Part shown: positions 8,511 through 15,281 of the stretch, piece by piece | How the letters are laid out: every line of letters starts with the position of its first letter | How positions within the stretch are numbered: position 1 is the stretch's first letter | Assembly (NCBI GenBank): GCA_003509305.1 | Contig: DOMU01000191.1 | Location: forward strand, 4,199-19,479 | Source: Desulfobulbaceae bacterium | GTDB lineage: Bacteria > Desulfobacterota > Desulfobulbia > Desulfobulbales > Desulfocapsaceae | DNA length: 15,281 bases | Direction: 5' to 3' | The notes under the pieces: generated by a model | The model's input: the letters and a program-made list of their open reading frames with translations, nothing else | The model's database searches: none | Told to the model about the DNA's origin: nothing | Made by a program: the position numbers and the translations under genes

Positions 8511-10221
8511 AGCTGTAGCGCAGGGCGTTTTCGTAAGAAAGGATGGCTTGATCAAGCACATGCAGGGAAAGGTAGACATCACCTAAATGCCCATGAATAT
8601 CCGGATCTTCCGGTTCCAGTTCCAGCGCCTTCAGCAACTCGTCCCGCGCCTTTTCTTTCTGCCCCAGCCGGAAATATATCCAGCCGAGACTGTCATGGAT
8701 GAAACCGCTGTTCGGCTTGATCGCCGCCGCCCGCTGAATGTAGATCAGCGCTTTGTCGAGATTGATATTCTGGTCGGCCCAGGTGTAACCGATGAAGTTC
8801 AGCGCTTCCGGGTTGTCGGGATGGAGTTGCAGTACCTTTTCCATACTTTGCAGCGCTTCGAGCGGTTTACCGGTTTTTTCCAGCAGCAGCGCGTGTTCAA
8901 AGAGTATCTGTTCGTTGGCGGGGTACAGACGGATACCGGAATCAAGCACTTCCATGGCGGCGATATTCTTGTTCTGTTCCTGATACAGCGACGACAGCAA
9001 AGCGAAAAAGAGCGGCTGCCGTAATTCCGGATCGGAGATATTTTTCATCAGCAGGCTGACACTCTGACCGTTTTCCCCCATTTCCCGCAGAATGCGTACC
9101 TGAAGGTACACGGCCTCCGGATAGGCGTCGCTGCGTCCCGAAATGCCACGCAGATAAGAAAGCGCCTTCTTGAAGTCGCTATCCTGATAGGCGATTAACG
9201 CCAGCAGATAGCGCGCTTCCATACCTTCCGCGTCCTGCCGGTGTCTTTCCAGAAGCCTCTTGGCTTCGGCGGTATGGCCAAGGCGCAACAGCAACTTGCT
9301 GACCGAGGTATCGAGCTGCGCAGGGTGTTTGCTTTCCTTTTGCAAGGTTAAAAGTTCATTCAGGGCGCGCTGATCCTCGCCCATGCTCATCAGCGTCTGC
9401 ACGCGGCCCAAGCGGGCGCGTTTATTGTCAGGTTCACGTTTCAGGATACTGTCATAGAGCCGCATCGCTTCGCCGTATTTCTCCTGGTCAGCGTAGAAAT
9501 CCACCATCTCATAGACCAGATCGGCGGACCAGTTCAGGGCCAGCGCTTTTTCGTAGGCGGCGATGGCTTCCTCGCGGTTCTGGCGCAGGTTCAGAAGCCG
9601 GCCCAGGTACAGCCAGGCGTGGTACTCTTCCTGGTTTTTCGCTAAGAGCCGCCGGAAAATTCCCTCGGCCTTATCAAATTCCATCTGATAGTTGTAAAGA
9701 ATACCCAACCCCACGAGAACACTGCTGTCGTCCGGATCCAGGGCCAACGCCTTTTGATAGAGCTGAATCGCCTCCTCACGGTTCATTTGCTGAATACGGA
9801 TTTGGGCCAGCTGCATATACTGCAACTTATCGTTTGGATCGTGCTGAATGGTCTTGGCCAGCCACTCGGCGGCCTGGTCGGTTTCCCCCATGTTCATCAA
9901 CAGGATAGGGATTTTTTTCTCGATGACGATAGAGGACGGATCACAGGCCAGCGCCTTTTCAAAGGCGTCGAGCGACGCTTCGAAATCTTGATTGTATTCG
10001 GCATGGCTGCCCCAGAGAAAATAAAAATAGGCGCAGGCACGGTCTACCGGTTCCGAAACCGTCTTCACCGCGGATTGAACTGACGCCGCATCGGACGATG
10101 TAGAGACGGTTTGAACCTGTTTGATGGTTACTCCCGGTGTGGCCTCGTCAGACGGCGGGCTTTTTTCACCACAGGCGACGAAGCAAAAAATCAACAGCAG
10201 TGAGAGCAGCAACCGGCTCAT
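8437..10221 (-). CDS. TPR-repeat lipoprotein
   Basis: The 594-residue protein begins with a lipoprotein signal peptide (MSRLLLSLLLIFCFVAC; predicted lipidation at Cys17) and a disordered stretch to about residue 55. From there to near 575 it is built of tetratricopeptide units, about a dozen or more. Clear examples are NREEAIQLYQKALALDPDD, NREEAIAAYEKALALN and KPLEALQSMEKVLQLHPDN. The C-terminal block with NFIGYTWADQNINLDKAL, then FIHDSLGWIYFRLGQ, then IHGHLGDVYLSL is the conserved part of TPR proteins coded next to lolB in proteobacteria. Such proteins are protein-interaction scaffolds; this one should be anchored in the envelope. The tail is lysine/arginine-rich, and its codons also encode the basic N-region of the next gene. 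The ATG at 10221 overlaps the tmk stop by four bases (ATGA), which fixes the start and implies coupling. Confidence 0.9.
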   Translation of the reverse strand: MSRLLLSLLLIFCFVACGEKSPPSDEATPGVTIKQVQTVSTSSDAASVQSAVKTVSEPVDRACAYFYFLWGSHAEYNQDFEASLDAFEKALACDPSSIVIEKKIPILLMNMGETDQAAEWLAKTIQHDPNDKLQYMQLAQIRIQQMNREEAIQLYQKALALDPDDSSVLVGLGILYNYQMEFDKAEGIFRRLLAKNQEEYHAWLYLGRLLNLRQNREEAIAAYEKALALNWSADLVYEMVDFYADQEKYGEAMRLYDSILKREPDNKRARLGRVQTLMSMGEDQRALNELLTLQKESKHPAQLDTSVSKLLLRLGHTAEAKRLLERHRQDAEGMEARYLLALIAYQDSDFKKALSYLRGISGRSDAYPEAVYLQVRILREMGENGQSVSLLMKNISDPELRQPLFFALLSSLYQEQNKNIAAMEVLDSGIRLYPANEQILFEHALLLEKTGKPLEALQSMEKVLQLHPDNPEALNFIGYTWADQNINLDKALIYIQRAAAIKPNSGFIHDSLGWIYFRLGQKEKARDELLKALELEPEDPDIHGHLGDVYLSLHVLDQAILSYENALRYSYDPKKRRLLQEKIDQQKKSPAPAR

Positions 10222-10823
10222 GATTGCCGCTCCGCAAAAAGAGGGAGCGTCACTTCGAGAATCTGCCGGTGCACGGCCTGAAACGGCTGGCTGGCGTCAA
10301 TACGGCGGATAAACGGACAAGAGAGCGTACTGAAAACGAGCCGCACCTTTGCCAAAGTTTCCAACCGCTCGAAATCATTAGGAGTATCACCACGCCGCTG
10401 AATACGGGCAACGCCGACGCCTGGTGTCGCGTCCAACAACAGAGCCAGGTCAGGCTGTGGCGCGAAATCGTGGGCGGCAAGAATCGCCGGCACATCCAGG
10501 CCCTGCGCCCCCTGATAGGCAATCGTTGAAAGATAATAACGGTCGCACAGCACATGCACGCCAGCCGCCAGTCGCGGGCGAAGGAATTCCGCCACATGCT
10601 GGCGGCGATCAGCGATGAAAGCGGCCAACTCATCTTCAGGGCGGAAGCGGTCGCGCGCCTTGAACATTTCGCGTATGGCGAGGCCGTGCGGGCCATCGGT
10701 CGGTTCATGAGTGGTGGCGACCGGCAGGCCACGCTGGCGCAGGACATCGGCCAGGAGGGCCAATTGGCTCGACTTACCCATGCCGTCGATGCCCTCAAAG
10801 ACTATCAGCTTGCCCGTACTCAT
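10218..10823 (-). CDS. tmk: Thymidylate kinase (dTMP kinase)
   Basis: Tmk phosphorylates dTMP to dTDP with ATP, a required step for DNA precursors. The 201-residue length is normal. The P-loop is FEGIDGMGKSS at 9-19. THEPTDGP at 38-45 takes the place of the more common REPGGTP loop. CDRYYLSTIAYQGAQ at 93-107 is the DRY-type thymidylate-binding motif, and LALLLDATPGVGVARIQRRGD at 126-146 contains the lid arginines. The EPTDGP form marks a divergent subgroup rather than the E. coli type, so specificity is inferred from family. Four-base ATGA overlaps link the gene to pdxA upstream and to the TPR gene downstream, indicating one translationally coupled unit. The ATG at 10823 is therefore secure. 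Confidence 0.93.
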   Translation of the reverse strand: MSTGKLIVFEGIDGMGKSSQLALLADVLRQRGLPVATTHEPTDGPHGLAIREMFKARDRFRPEDELAAFIADRRQHVAEFLRPRLAAGVHVLCDRYYLSTIAYQGAQGLDVPAILAAHDFAPQPDLALLLDATPGVGVARIQRRGDTPNDFERLETLAKVRLVFSTLSCPFIRRIDASQPFQAVHRQILEVTLPLFAERQS

Positions 10824-11830
10824 GGCGCCGCCCGCTGACGATTGCGGGCAATGGCCACGGCCATGCTGACCGCCGAAGCTAAGCTTTCGTGGCTGGCCTG
10901 ACCGGTTCCGGCAATGTCGTAGGCCGTGCCGTGATCAACCGAGGTACGGACAATCGGCAGGCCACAGGTAACGTTGACCCCATCTTTGAAATGCAGCAAT
11001 TTAAAGGGAATCAGCCCCTGGTCGTGGTACATGCAGATGACGGCGTCATAGCGTCCGTCGGCGGCGCTGTGAAAGACGGTATCCGGGGGCAGCGGACCAT
11101 GGGCGTCGATACCCGCCGCCCGCGCCTGCTCAATGGCCGGCCGGATCAGCCGCGCTTCCTCGTCGCCGAAAAGACCATTTTCTCCAGAATGTGGATTGAG
11201 TGCCGCCACCGCCAGGCGTGGATGTTTCATAGCGAAATCACGGCGCAGCGTGGTATCGCAGGAACGGATACAGGCAAAAATTTCTTCACGGTTCAGGCGG
11301 GCGGATACTTCGCCGAGCGGACAATGAATCGTCACCAGCATCACCCGTAGTTTGTTCCCGGCCAGCATCATGTGACAGCATGGCGTTTGGGTCAGGGCCG
11401 AGAGCATCTCAGTGTGGCCGGGATAGAAGTAACCGGCGTCGCGCAGGGCTTTTTTGCTGATCGGCGCCGTGATCATGCCGGCAAAAACACCGGTTTGAAT
11501 CAGGCGCACCGCCGACAAGATATACGAAGCCGCCGCCTCGCCGGTAACGGCATCAGGTTTTCCCCAGGCCAGTGCTTTGGCATCGAGACGAGAAACCGGC
11601 AGTACCGGCACAGCCCTTTCTGGTAAGGACTCATCTGGCTGCCAGGGGAGAAAATTCAGGGAAACCGCGCAGACCGCCGCCGCCCGGCGCAGCGCCACCA
11701 CATCACCCACAACCACAAGGGGCGGGCGCCCCGCCAGTGAATCATCAGTGAAGTAGCGGACGATAATTTCCGGCCCGATACCCACCGGGCATCCCATGGT
11801 GATGGCGAAAAGCGGTATTGCAGGCGGCAT
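10820..11830 (-). CDS. pdxA: 4-hydroxythreonine-4-phosphate dehydrogenase PdxA
   Basis: PdxA oxidises 4-phosphohydroxy-L-threonine with NAD(P)+ in the DXP-dependent vitamin B6 pathway; PdxJ, not seen here, uses the product. With the ATG at 11830 the protein has 336 residues, the usual length. The three metal-binding histidines are present: H169 (IHCPLGE), H214 (NPHSGE) and H269 (YHDQGLIPFK). The phosphate-binding motif PGHTEML lies at 137-143 and TAPISK at 121-126. The C-terminal GTAYDIAG also fits. One oddity is the first glycine-rich motif, MGCPVGIGPE, where most enzymes have aspartate in place of cysteine. A GTG at 11836 could also start it, adding two residues; neither start has a strong ribosome binding site. 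The gene follows yraN by about 36 bases and overlaps tmk by ATGA. Confidence 0.95.
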   Translation of the reverse strand: MPPAIPLFAITMGCPVGIGPEIIVRYFTDDSLAGRPPLVVVGDVVALRRAAAVCAVSLNFLPWQPDESLPERAVPVLPVSRLDAKALAWGKPDAVTGEAAASYILSAVRLIQTGVFAGMITAPISKKALRDAGYFYPGHTEMLSALTQTPCCHMMLAGNKLRVMLVTIHCPLGEVSARLNREEIFACIRSCDTTLRRDFAMKHPRLAVAALNPHSGENGLFGDEEARLIRPAIEQARAAGIDAHGPLPPDTVFHSAADGRYDAVICMYHDQGLIPFKLLHFKDGVNVTCGLPIVRTSVDHGTAYDIAGTGQASHESLASAVSMAVAIARNRQRAAP

Positions 11831-11866
11831 GTTCACGTTAACCCGTTGGTGGATGAGGGCGTGTTG

Positions 11867-12250
11867 CTACAGCGCGGCCTCGAAGGCGTTTTCAATCAGC
11901 GAACATTGTAGCCGCCCCGCCATGTCAATAGTAACACAAACCACGTCGAAACGCGCCGCTGTTTGTAAGGGCTGCCCGCTCATATACTCCAGGGCGGCTT
12001 TGGTAATCTGGCGTTGTTTTTTAACGGTCACCGCCGCCGCCGCTCCGCCGTATCGCTGGCTGGTCCGGGTTTTCACCTCGACAAAGACCAAGGTGTCACC
12101 ATCCTTCGTGATAATATCTATTTCCCCGTATTTTTTCCGGTAATTCTGCTGGACGATGATATGGCCGCGCTCACGTAAAAAATCGGCAGCCAGGCGTTCG
12201 CCCCAACGCCCCAACGCGCCGCGCCTGTCCTGAGGTTCATCAGGAGGCAT
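11867..12250 (-). CDS. yraN: YraN/UPF0102 family nuclease-fold protein
   Basis: The family is conserved across bacteria and has a restriction-endonuclease-like fold; its role is not settled, although a DNA-processing function is often proposed. The 127-residue product has GRWGERLAADFLRERGH at 14-30, the catalytic-type GEIDII at 42-47 with D45, and LVFVEVKTR at 54-62, in which E58 and K60 complete the E-D-ExK nuclease pattern. The C-terminal FDVVCVTID is also typical. The ATG at 12250 lies inside the end of rnhB (11-base overlap), with GGAG six bases upstream, so translation is probably coupled. rnhB-yraN adjacency is common in proteobacteria, which supports the assignment. Confidence 0.93.
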   Translation of the reverse strand: MPPDEPQDRRGALGRWGERLAADFLRERGHIIVQQNYRKKYGEIDIITKDGDTLVFVEVKTRTSQRYGGAAAAVTVKKQRQITKAALEYMSGQPLQTAARFDVVCVTIDMAGRLQCSLIENAFEAAL

Positions 12251-12878
12251 CGCTCACTCCGCGGAAACTGCGCCGGTGCGCCGGACTCGCACCCCATTGA
12301 CGCAGCATTTCATAGTGCGCTTTGGTCGGATAGCCTTTATGCCCAGCAAAATTATACTGCGGATAGCGCCGGTCAAGTTCGAACATAATGCCGTCGCGAG
12401 TAGTTTTGGCGATGATCGAAGCGGCGGCGATCGAGGCGCTTTTGCTTTCCCCTTTTTTCAGGCAGGACTGGGGGATGACGTCGTCAATGGTGTAGATGCC
12501 GTCAACAAGGAGGAAATCCGGACGTGGCCAGTTGTTGGCCAGATCATCCAGGGCCAGGCGCATGGCCAGAAGGGAAGCTCTGAGGATATTGATACGGTCG
12601 ATTTCCGCCGGCGCCACGATACCGACGCCGATGGCCGCGCCACTTTCTCGTAAGTAGGTGGCCAGCCGCTCGCGTTTTTTTGCCGACAAGACCTTGGAGT
12701 CGCGAAAGACGGTACTATCAATGCCGTCTGGCAGCACCACACAGGCGGCAACCACTGGCCCGGCCAGTGGGCCACGTCCAGCTTCGTCGGTTCCGGCCAC
12801 CCGTCTGTAGCCAAGCTGGCGCAGGCGCCGCTCGCAAACAAAGGTGCCACCTCCCACGAAATCCAGGCCGGAAAACAT
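12240..12878 (-). CDS. rnhB: Ribonuclease HII
   Basis: RNase HII cleaves RNA in RNA-DNA hybrids and starts removal of single ribonucleotides from DNA. From the ATG at 12878 the protein has 212 residues. The catalytic motif GTDEAGRGPLAGPVVAA (29-45) supplies D31 and E32; FRDSKVLSAKKRE is at 58-70; LLVDG gives D126; SIAAASIIAKTTRD ends with the fourth acidic residue D162; and AGHKGYPTKAHYE (178-190) is the substrate-contacting helix region. The frame is open to a TTG at 12938, but that start would lie in a perfect inverted repeat. The ATG at 12878 has AAGGTGG just upstream, so I chose it. The rplS terminator lies about 70 bases upstream, so rnhB is the first gene of the downstream operon or is reached by read-through. 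Confidence 0.95.
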   Translation of the reverse strand: MFSGLDFVGGGTFVCERRLRQLGYRRVAGTDEAGRGPLAGPVVAACVVLPDGIDSTVFRDSKVLSAKKRERLATYLRESGAAIGVGIVAPAEIDRINILRASLLAMRLALDDLANNWPRPDFLLVDGIYTIDDVIPQSCLKKGESKSASIAAASIIAKTTRDGIMFELDRRYPQYNFAGHKGYPTKAHYEMLRQWGASPAHRRSFRGVSDAS

Positions 12879-12880
12879 AT

Positions 12881-12887
12881 CCACCTT
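12881..12887 (-). promoter_or_regulatory. rnhB: Shine-Dalgarno that decides the rnhB start
   Basis: On the minus strand this reads AAGGTGG, one base from AAGGAGG, with the AAGG core five bases before the ATG at 12878. No comparable site precedes the in-frame TTG at 12938, which would place its first codon in a hairpin arm. Confidence 0.6.
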
Positions 12888-12902
12888 ATTATCAATGCCG
12901 AA

Positions 12903-12937
12903 TGCCAGCCGCGACGGTATTCCAGACGCGGCTGGCA
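12903..12937. repeat. Perfect 11-base-pair inverted repeat between rplS and rnhB
   Basis: TGCCAGCCGCG at 12903-12913 pairs exactly with CGCGGCTGGCA at 12927-12937 around a 13-base loop. No T run follows on the minus strand, so it is not a classic terminator. It lies 9 bases beyond the rplS terminator and 24 bases before the rnhB start, inside the probable rnhB leader. Confidence 0.75.
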
Positions 12938-12946
12938 AGAATAGAC

Positions 12947-12985
12947 AAAAAATCCGCTTCCCGATGGTGGGGAAAATCAGCGGAT
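12947..12985 (-). terminator. Rho-independent terminator of the rimM-trmD-rplS block
   Basis: Read on the minus strand, ATCCGCT (12985-12979) pairs with AGCGGAT (12958-12952). An inner TCCC/GGGA stem with a seven-base loop stacks above a small bulge. The hairpin is followed by six T residues (A run 12947-12952 on the plus strand). The 5' arm includes the last codons and stop of rplS, so coding sequence and terminator share bases. Confidence 0.8.
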
Positions 12986-13330
12986 CTGGCTGGCCTCGCG
13001 GATGCGGGCCGCTTTGCCACGGCGATTGCGCAGATAGTAGAGACGCGAACGCCGTACACGGCCACGGCTGACCACTTCGATCTTATCGAGCCTGGGATTG
13101 TGCAGGGCAAAGGTCTTCTCGACGCCGACACCATGGGAAATTTTTCTTACTGTGAAGCTGGCATCCATCGTGCCGTTTTTCCGTTTCAGGACCACGCCTT
13201 GAAATATCTGGATGCGCTCCTTGTTCCCTTCGATGATGCGGATATACACCTTGACGCTGTCGCCGGGCCGGAAATCGGGGTGGTCAAAACGTAACTGTTC
13301 CTGGTTGATGCGGTCAATAATTGTGCTCAT
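12977..13330 (-). CDS. rplS: 50S ribosomal protein bL19
   Basis: bL19 lies at the interface of the 30S and 50S subunits. The product of 117 residues is the standard length and carries the family hallmarks: [20 protein letters not shown] (20-39), [14 protein letters not shown] (40-53), [16 protein letters not shown] (59-74), and [22 protein letters not shown] (89-110). The ATG at 13330 has AAGGA eight bases upstream. It follows the SPOUT methyltransferase by 48 bases and ends in an intrinsic terminator, making it the last gene of the ribosome-maturation block. Confidence 0.98.
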   Translation of the reverse strand: MSTIIDRINQEQLRFDHPDFRPGDSVKVYIRIIEGNKERIQIFQGVVLKRKNGTMDASFTVRKISHGVGVEKTFALHNPRLDKIEVVSRGRVRRSRLYYLRNRRGKAARIREASQIR

Positions 13331-13378
13331 GGCTTCATTCCTTATTGGATTTGTTTCCTGGGGTTATACAAAAAAACT

Positions 13379-13936
13379 TCAGTCTCGCGCCGGGCCAACC
13401 AACCGGTCGAGGACAATCGATACCGCCGAGCGCACCGGCAAATGATTATAGCCGCCCGCGCCGTAAATAGGCGGCAACATAGCGTCGGCCATGGCGATAA
13501 CTTCCCCGGCCAGACCGTGGGCGGTACCGAACAGCAAAAGCGTTGGCCGTCCGATGGCGATTTGCCGCCGCAATTCCTGGTAGCCGACGCTTTTGTCACC
13601 AGCTCTGGCGCTGGTCGCCACCACCAAAGGCGGCTCGCCGCACTCTTCGCCCAAGGTTGCTATCGCCGCCGCCAAGCTGTCCGACACCCGTACCAGCGAC
13701 AGGGCATCTTTGCGCGCCGGATTATAACCGGCGCCATAGCCTTCTCGCCAGTGGCTCGTGATCTCCTCCACCAAACGCTTCTGATCAGCGTAGGGCGTAA
13801 CCACGAAATAGGCATCGGCGCCGAAGGTGCGGGCGGCGCGGGCAATATCGTGGATGTCGAGATTCGTGACCGCCGAACCGATGGTCTGGCCATTTTTATT
13901 GACCACCGGGTAATGCACTAAAGCGATGGCCAGCAT
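13379..13936 (-). CDS. SPOUT-type RNA methyltransferase family protein (PF09936-like)
   Basis: The 185-residue protein resembles the short SPOUT methyltransferase family coded between trmD and rplS in several deep-branching and deltaproteobacterial lineages. It starts with LAIALVHYPVVNKNGQ, followed by TNLDIHDIARAARTFG (24-39) and YFVVTPYADQKRLVEEI. The C-terminal half has the knot-type pattern: LLLFGTAHGLAGEV (133-146), then GGYNHLPVRSAVSIVLDRL (161-179), where the SAM-binding loop and the dimer helix are expected. Its target is unknown; being next to trmD and rplS argues for tRNA or rRNA. The ATG at 13936 has AAGGA just upstream, within the 8-base gap to trmD. Family call is from sequence pattern; RNA substrate is inference. 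Confidence 0.85.
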   Translation of the reverse strand: MLAIALVHYPVVNKNGQTIGSAVTNLDIHDIARAARTFGADAYFVVTPYADQKRLVEEITSHWREGYGAGYNPARKDALSLVRVSDSLAAAIATLGEECGEPPLVVATSARAGDKSVGYQELRRQIAIGRPTLLLFGTAHGLAGEVIAMADAMLPPIYGAGGYNHLPVRSAVSIVLDRLVGPARD

Positions 13937-13944
13937 GTTCTTCC

Positions 13945-14697
13945 TTATTCTTCGTGATGGGCAAGCGCCATTTCCGCTGTAAACCCATTGTTACGAAGCG
14001 TCTTTTTCTCCCGCTCGGAAAATTCCGCCCGCCGCAACAATTCTGGCCGACGTTCCGCCGTCCGGCGCACGGCCTCGCTGAAACGGTAGTCAGCGATTTC
14101 CTGGTGATCGCCCGACAACAACACCGCAGGCGTTTCCATGCCCCGCCAGCGGGCCGGGCGGGTATACTGCGGATGCTTCAAAAGCGGGCGGCTAAAGGTG
14201 TCGTTCAGGGCCGAATCGGTGCAGCCCAAAACGCCAGGAACGAGCCGCGTCACCGCATCGGTTACAACCAACGCCGCCAATTCGCCACCGCTGAGGATAT
14301 AGTCGCCGATCGAATACTCACGCTCGACAAAACGCTCGCGGAAGCGTTCATCCACCCCTTCATAGCGGCCACAGACGAGAATCAGATGTTCACGCCCCGC
14401 CAGTTCCCGCGCCACCGCCTGGTTGAACATTTCTCCCTGCGGACTGAGAAGGATGACCAGGCTGCCCTGCCGCCGCCGCGATTCCACAGCCAAGGCCAGT
14501 GGTTCCGGCTTCATCACCATGCCCTCGCCACCGCCAAAGGGACGATCATCGGTCACCTGGTGTTTATCGGCGGCAAAATCCCGGATGTTCACCGCATTGA
14601 TCGTCACCAAATCTTCTTGCCGCGCCTTGCGCAGAATGCCTTCTTCGAGCGGCGAGGCGACAAGATTCGGAAAAATAGTCAGAATGTCAATGATCAT
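13945..14697 (-). CDS. trmD: tRNA (guanine(37)-N1)-methyltransferase TrmD
   Basis: TrmD makes m1G37 beside the anticodon and so prevents +1 frameshifting. The 250-residue product starts with MIIDILTIFPNLVASPL. DDRPFGGGEGMVMKPEPL is at 50-67. The trefoil-knot SAM site is formed by LLSPQGEMFNQ (83-93), CGRYEGVDERF (109-119) and YSIGDYILSGGELA (128-141). NDTFSRPLLKHPQYTRP (165-181) contains the catalytic aspartate D166, and MMETP-like WRGMETPAVLLSGDHQEI follows near 184. The ATG at 14697 overlaps the rimM stop by ATGA, so translation is coupled and the start is secure. The SPOUT gene follows 8 bases after its stop. Confidence 0.98.
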   Translation of the reverse strand: MIIDILTIFPNLVASPLEEGILRKARQEDLVTINAVNIRDFAADKHQVTDDRPFGGGEGMVMKPEPLALAVESRRRQGSLVILLSPQGEMFNQAVARELAGREHLILVCGRYEGVDERFRERFVEREYSIGDYILSGGELAALVVTDAVTRLVPGVLGCTDSALNDTFSRPLLKHPQYTRPARWRGMETPAVLLSGDHQEIADYRFSEAVRRTAERRPELLRRAEFSEREKKTLRNNGFTAEMALAHHEE

Positions 14698-15281
14698 GCC
14701 AGATCACGATTGGCGTCCACTAAGCCAGAAAGCGGCTCGGCAACGAGGACCCGCCGTGACTCGACAACCGTTTGCCTGATGATTTCATTTACCATCGGCA
14801 GCAGTATTTCCTTGCCTTCCTGATCTCTAACCACAAGCACATCGTGCGCGCCATTGTCAAATAGGGCCTCAACCTGACCGAGATACCGCATCCTGGCGTC
14901 ATAAACATCAAGGCCGATCAGCTCGCGCCAGTAGTATTCGTCATTCGCCAGTTCCGGTAAATCATCAGCGTCGATGGCTACGGCGCATCCGACCAACTGT
15001 TCAGCCTGGTCACGGTTTTCCATCCCCTCCAGGCAAAAGGCCACCGCGCCTTTTATTACCCGGCTGCTGGTAAGCGTCACAGGCCGGGAAAATAGTCCCT
15101 GACCATCGCCAATGCGCACCGCCCGGTAACAGGCGAAAGTCTCCGGCTGGCGAGACAGCGGATGAAAAGTCACTTCACCTTGCAAACCTCTGGCTTTTGC
15201 CACCACACCAAGGGTAACGATCTCACCATCCGGGCGGGAAAACTCACCGAGAAAGGCCAGCCGTCCGTCGGCTTGCCTCAT
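14694..15281 (-). CDS. rimM: 16S rRNA processing protein RimM (start at window edge)
   Basis: RimM assists maturation of the 30S head, working with uS19. The N-terminal beta-barrel domain begins at VTLGVVAKARGLQGEVTFHPLS (from residue 22), and VAFCLEGMENRDQAEQLVG (80-98) is the family helix region. The PRC-barrel domain follows with YYWRELIGLDVYD (116-128), LGQVEALFDNGAHDVLVVRD (134-153) and EILLPMVNEIIR (158-169). An ATG occupies the last three bases of the window. From it the protein has 195 residues, about 20 longer at the N terminus than usual. The true start may be this ATG or one further upstream, out of sight. It overlaps trmD by four bases. In related genomes rpsP and a KH-domain gene lie just upstream. 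Confidence 0.95.
   Translation of the reverse strand: MRQADGRLAFLGEFSRPDGEIVTLGVVAKARGLQGEVTFHPLSRQPETFACYRAVRIGDGQGLFSRPVTLTSSRVIKGAVAFCLEGMENRDQAEQLVGCAVAIDADDLPELANDEYYWRELIGLDVYDARMRYLGQVEALFDNGAHDVLVVRDQEGKEILLPMVNEIIRQTVVESRRVLVAEPLSGLVDANRDLA

Noticed and set aside
12879..12938. Upstream TTG start for rnhB
   Set aside because: Its first codons lie in an arm of the perfect inverted repeat and no ribosome binding site precedes it.
13954..14823. Plus-strand open frame of 289 codons antisense to trmD and rimM
   Set aside because: Composition is Arg/His/Gln-heavy as expected for the complement of a GC-rich gene, and TrmD motifs are unambiguous on the other strand.

Overview
The window looks like chromosomal core sequence from a Gram-negative bacterium, most likely Desulfobacterota (former Deltaproteobacteria). 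This rests on gene order and family content from memory, not on a search. The order rimM-trmD-SPOUT methyltransferase-rplS-rnhB-yraN, the fused radical SAM/DUF2344 protein and the two lipobox proteins all fit. Base composition is GC-rich throughout, and coding density is very high.

Left part (1-2724): a flavodoxin-family flavoprotein, cut by the window edge, runs leftward. Divergent from it is a rightward pair for RNA maturation: a tRNA nucleotidyltransferase of the CCA/poly(A) polymerase class with an HD domain, and rsmI, the 16S rRNA C1402 ribose methyltransferase.

Middle-left (2725-3988) is the only accessory-looking part. It holds a weak terminator, a GC-rich repeat-like block, a class I SAM methyltransferase (leftward), and a 26-codon relic that reads as the catalytic region of an IS21-type IstA transposase. 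I read it as an old insertion site.

Centre (3989-7622): a large leftward cobalamin-domain radical SAM protein fused to DUF2344 is divergent from a secreted protein with two AMIN-like domains. The AMIN gene meets the next leftward gene tail to tail with no intergenic base.

Right part (7623-15281) is transcribed entirely leftward. Upstream block: rimM, trmD, a SPOUT RNA methyltransferase and rplS, closed by a clear intrinsic terminator that begins inside the rplS stop region. Downstream block: rnhB, yraN, pdxA, tmk, a TPR lipoprotein and a LolB-like lipoprotein. Most of its genes overlap (ATGA junctions at pdxA/tmk and tmk/TPR, an 11-base overlap at rnhB/yraN, a 74-base overlap at TPR/lipoprotein), so it is probably one translationally coupled operon. 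The whole region concerns tRNA and ribosome maturation, nucleotide and cofactor supply, and outer-envelope lipoproteins.

I found no CRISPR array, tRNA, rRNA, phage or defence system, and nothing that is clearly an undescribed system. The most useful second looks are the IS21 relic beside the solitary methyltransferase, the orphan radical SAM fusion, the hairpin between rplS and rnhB, and the dual-coding TPR/lipoprotein overlap.
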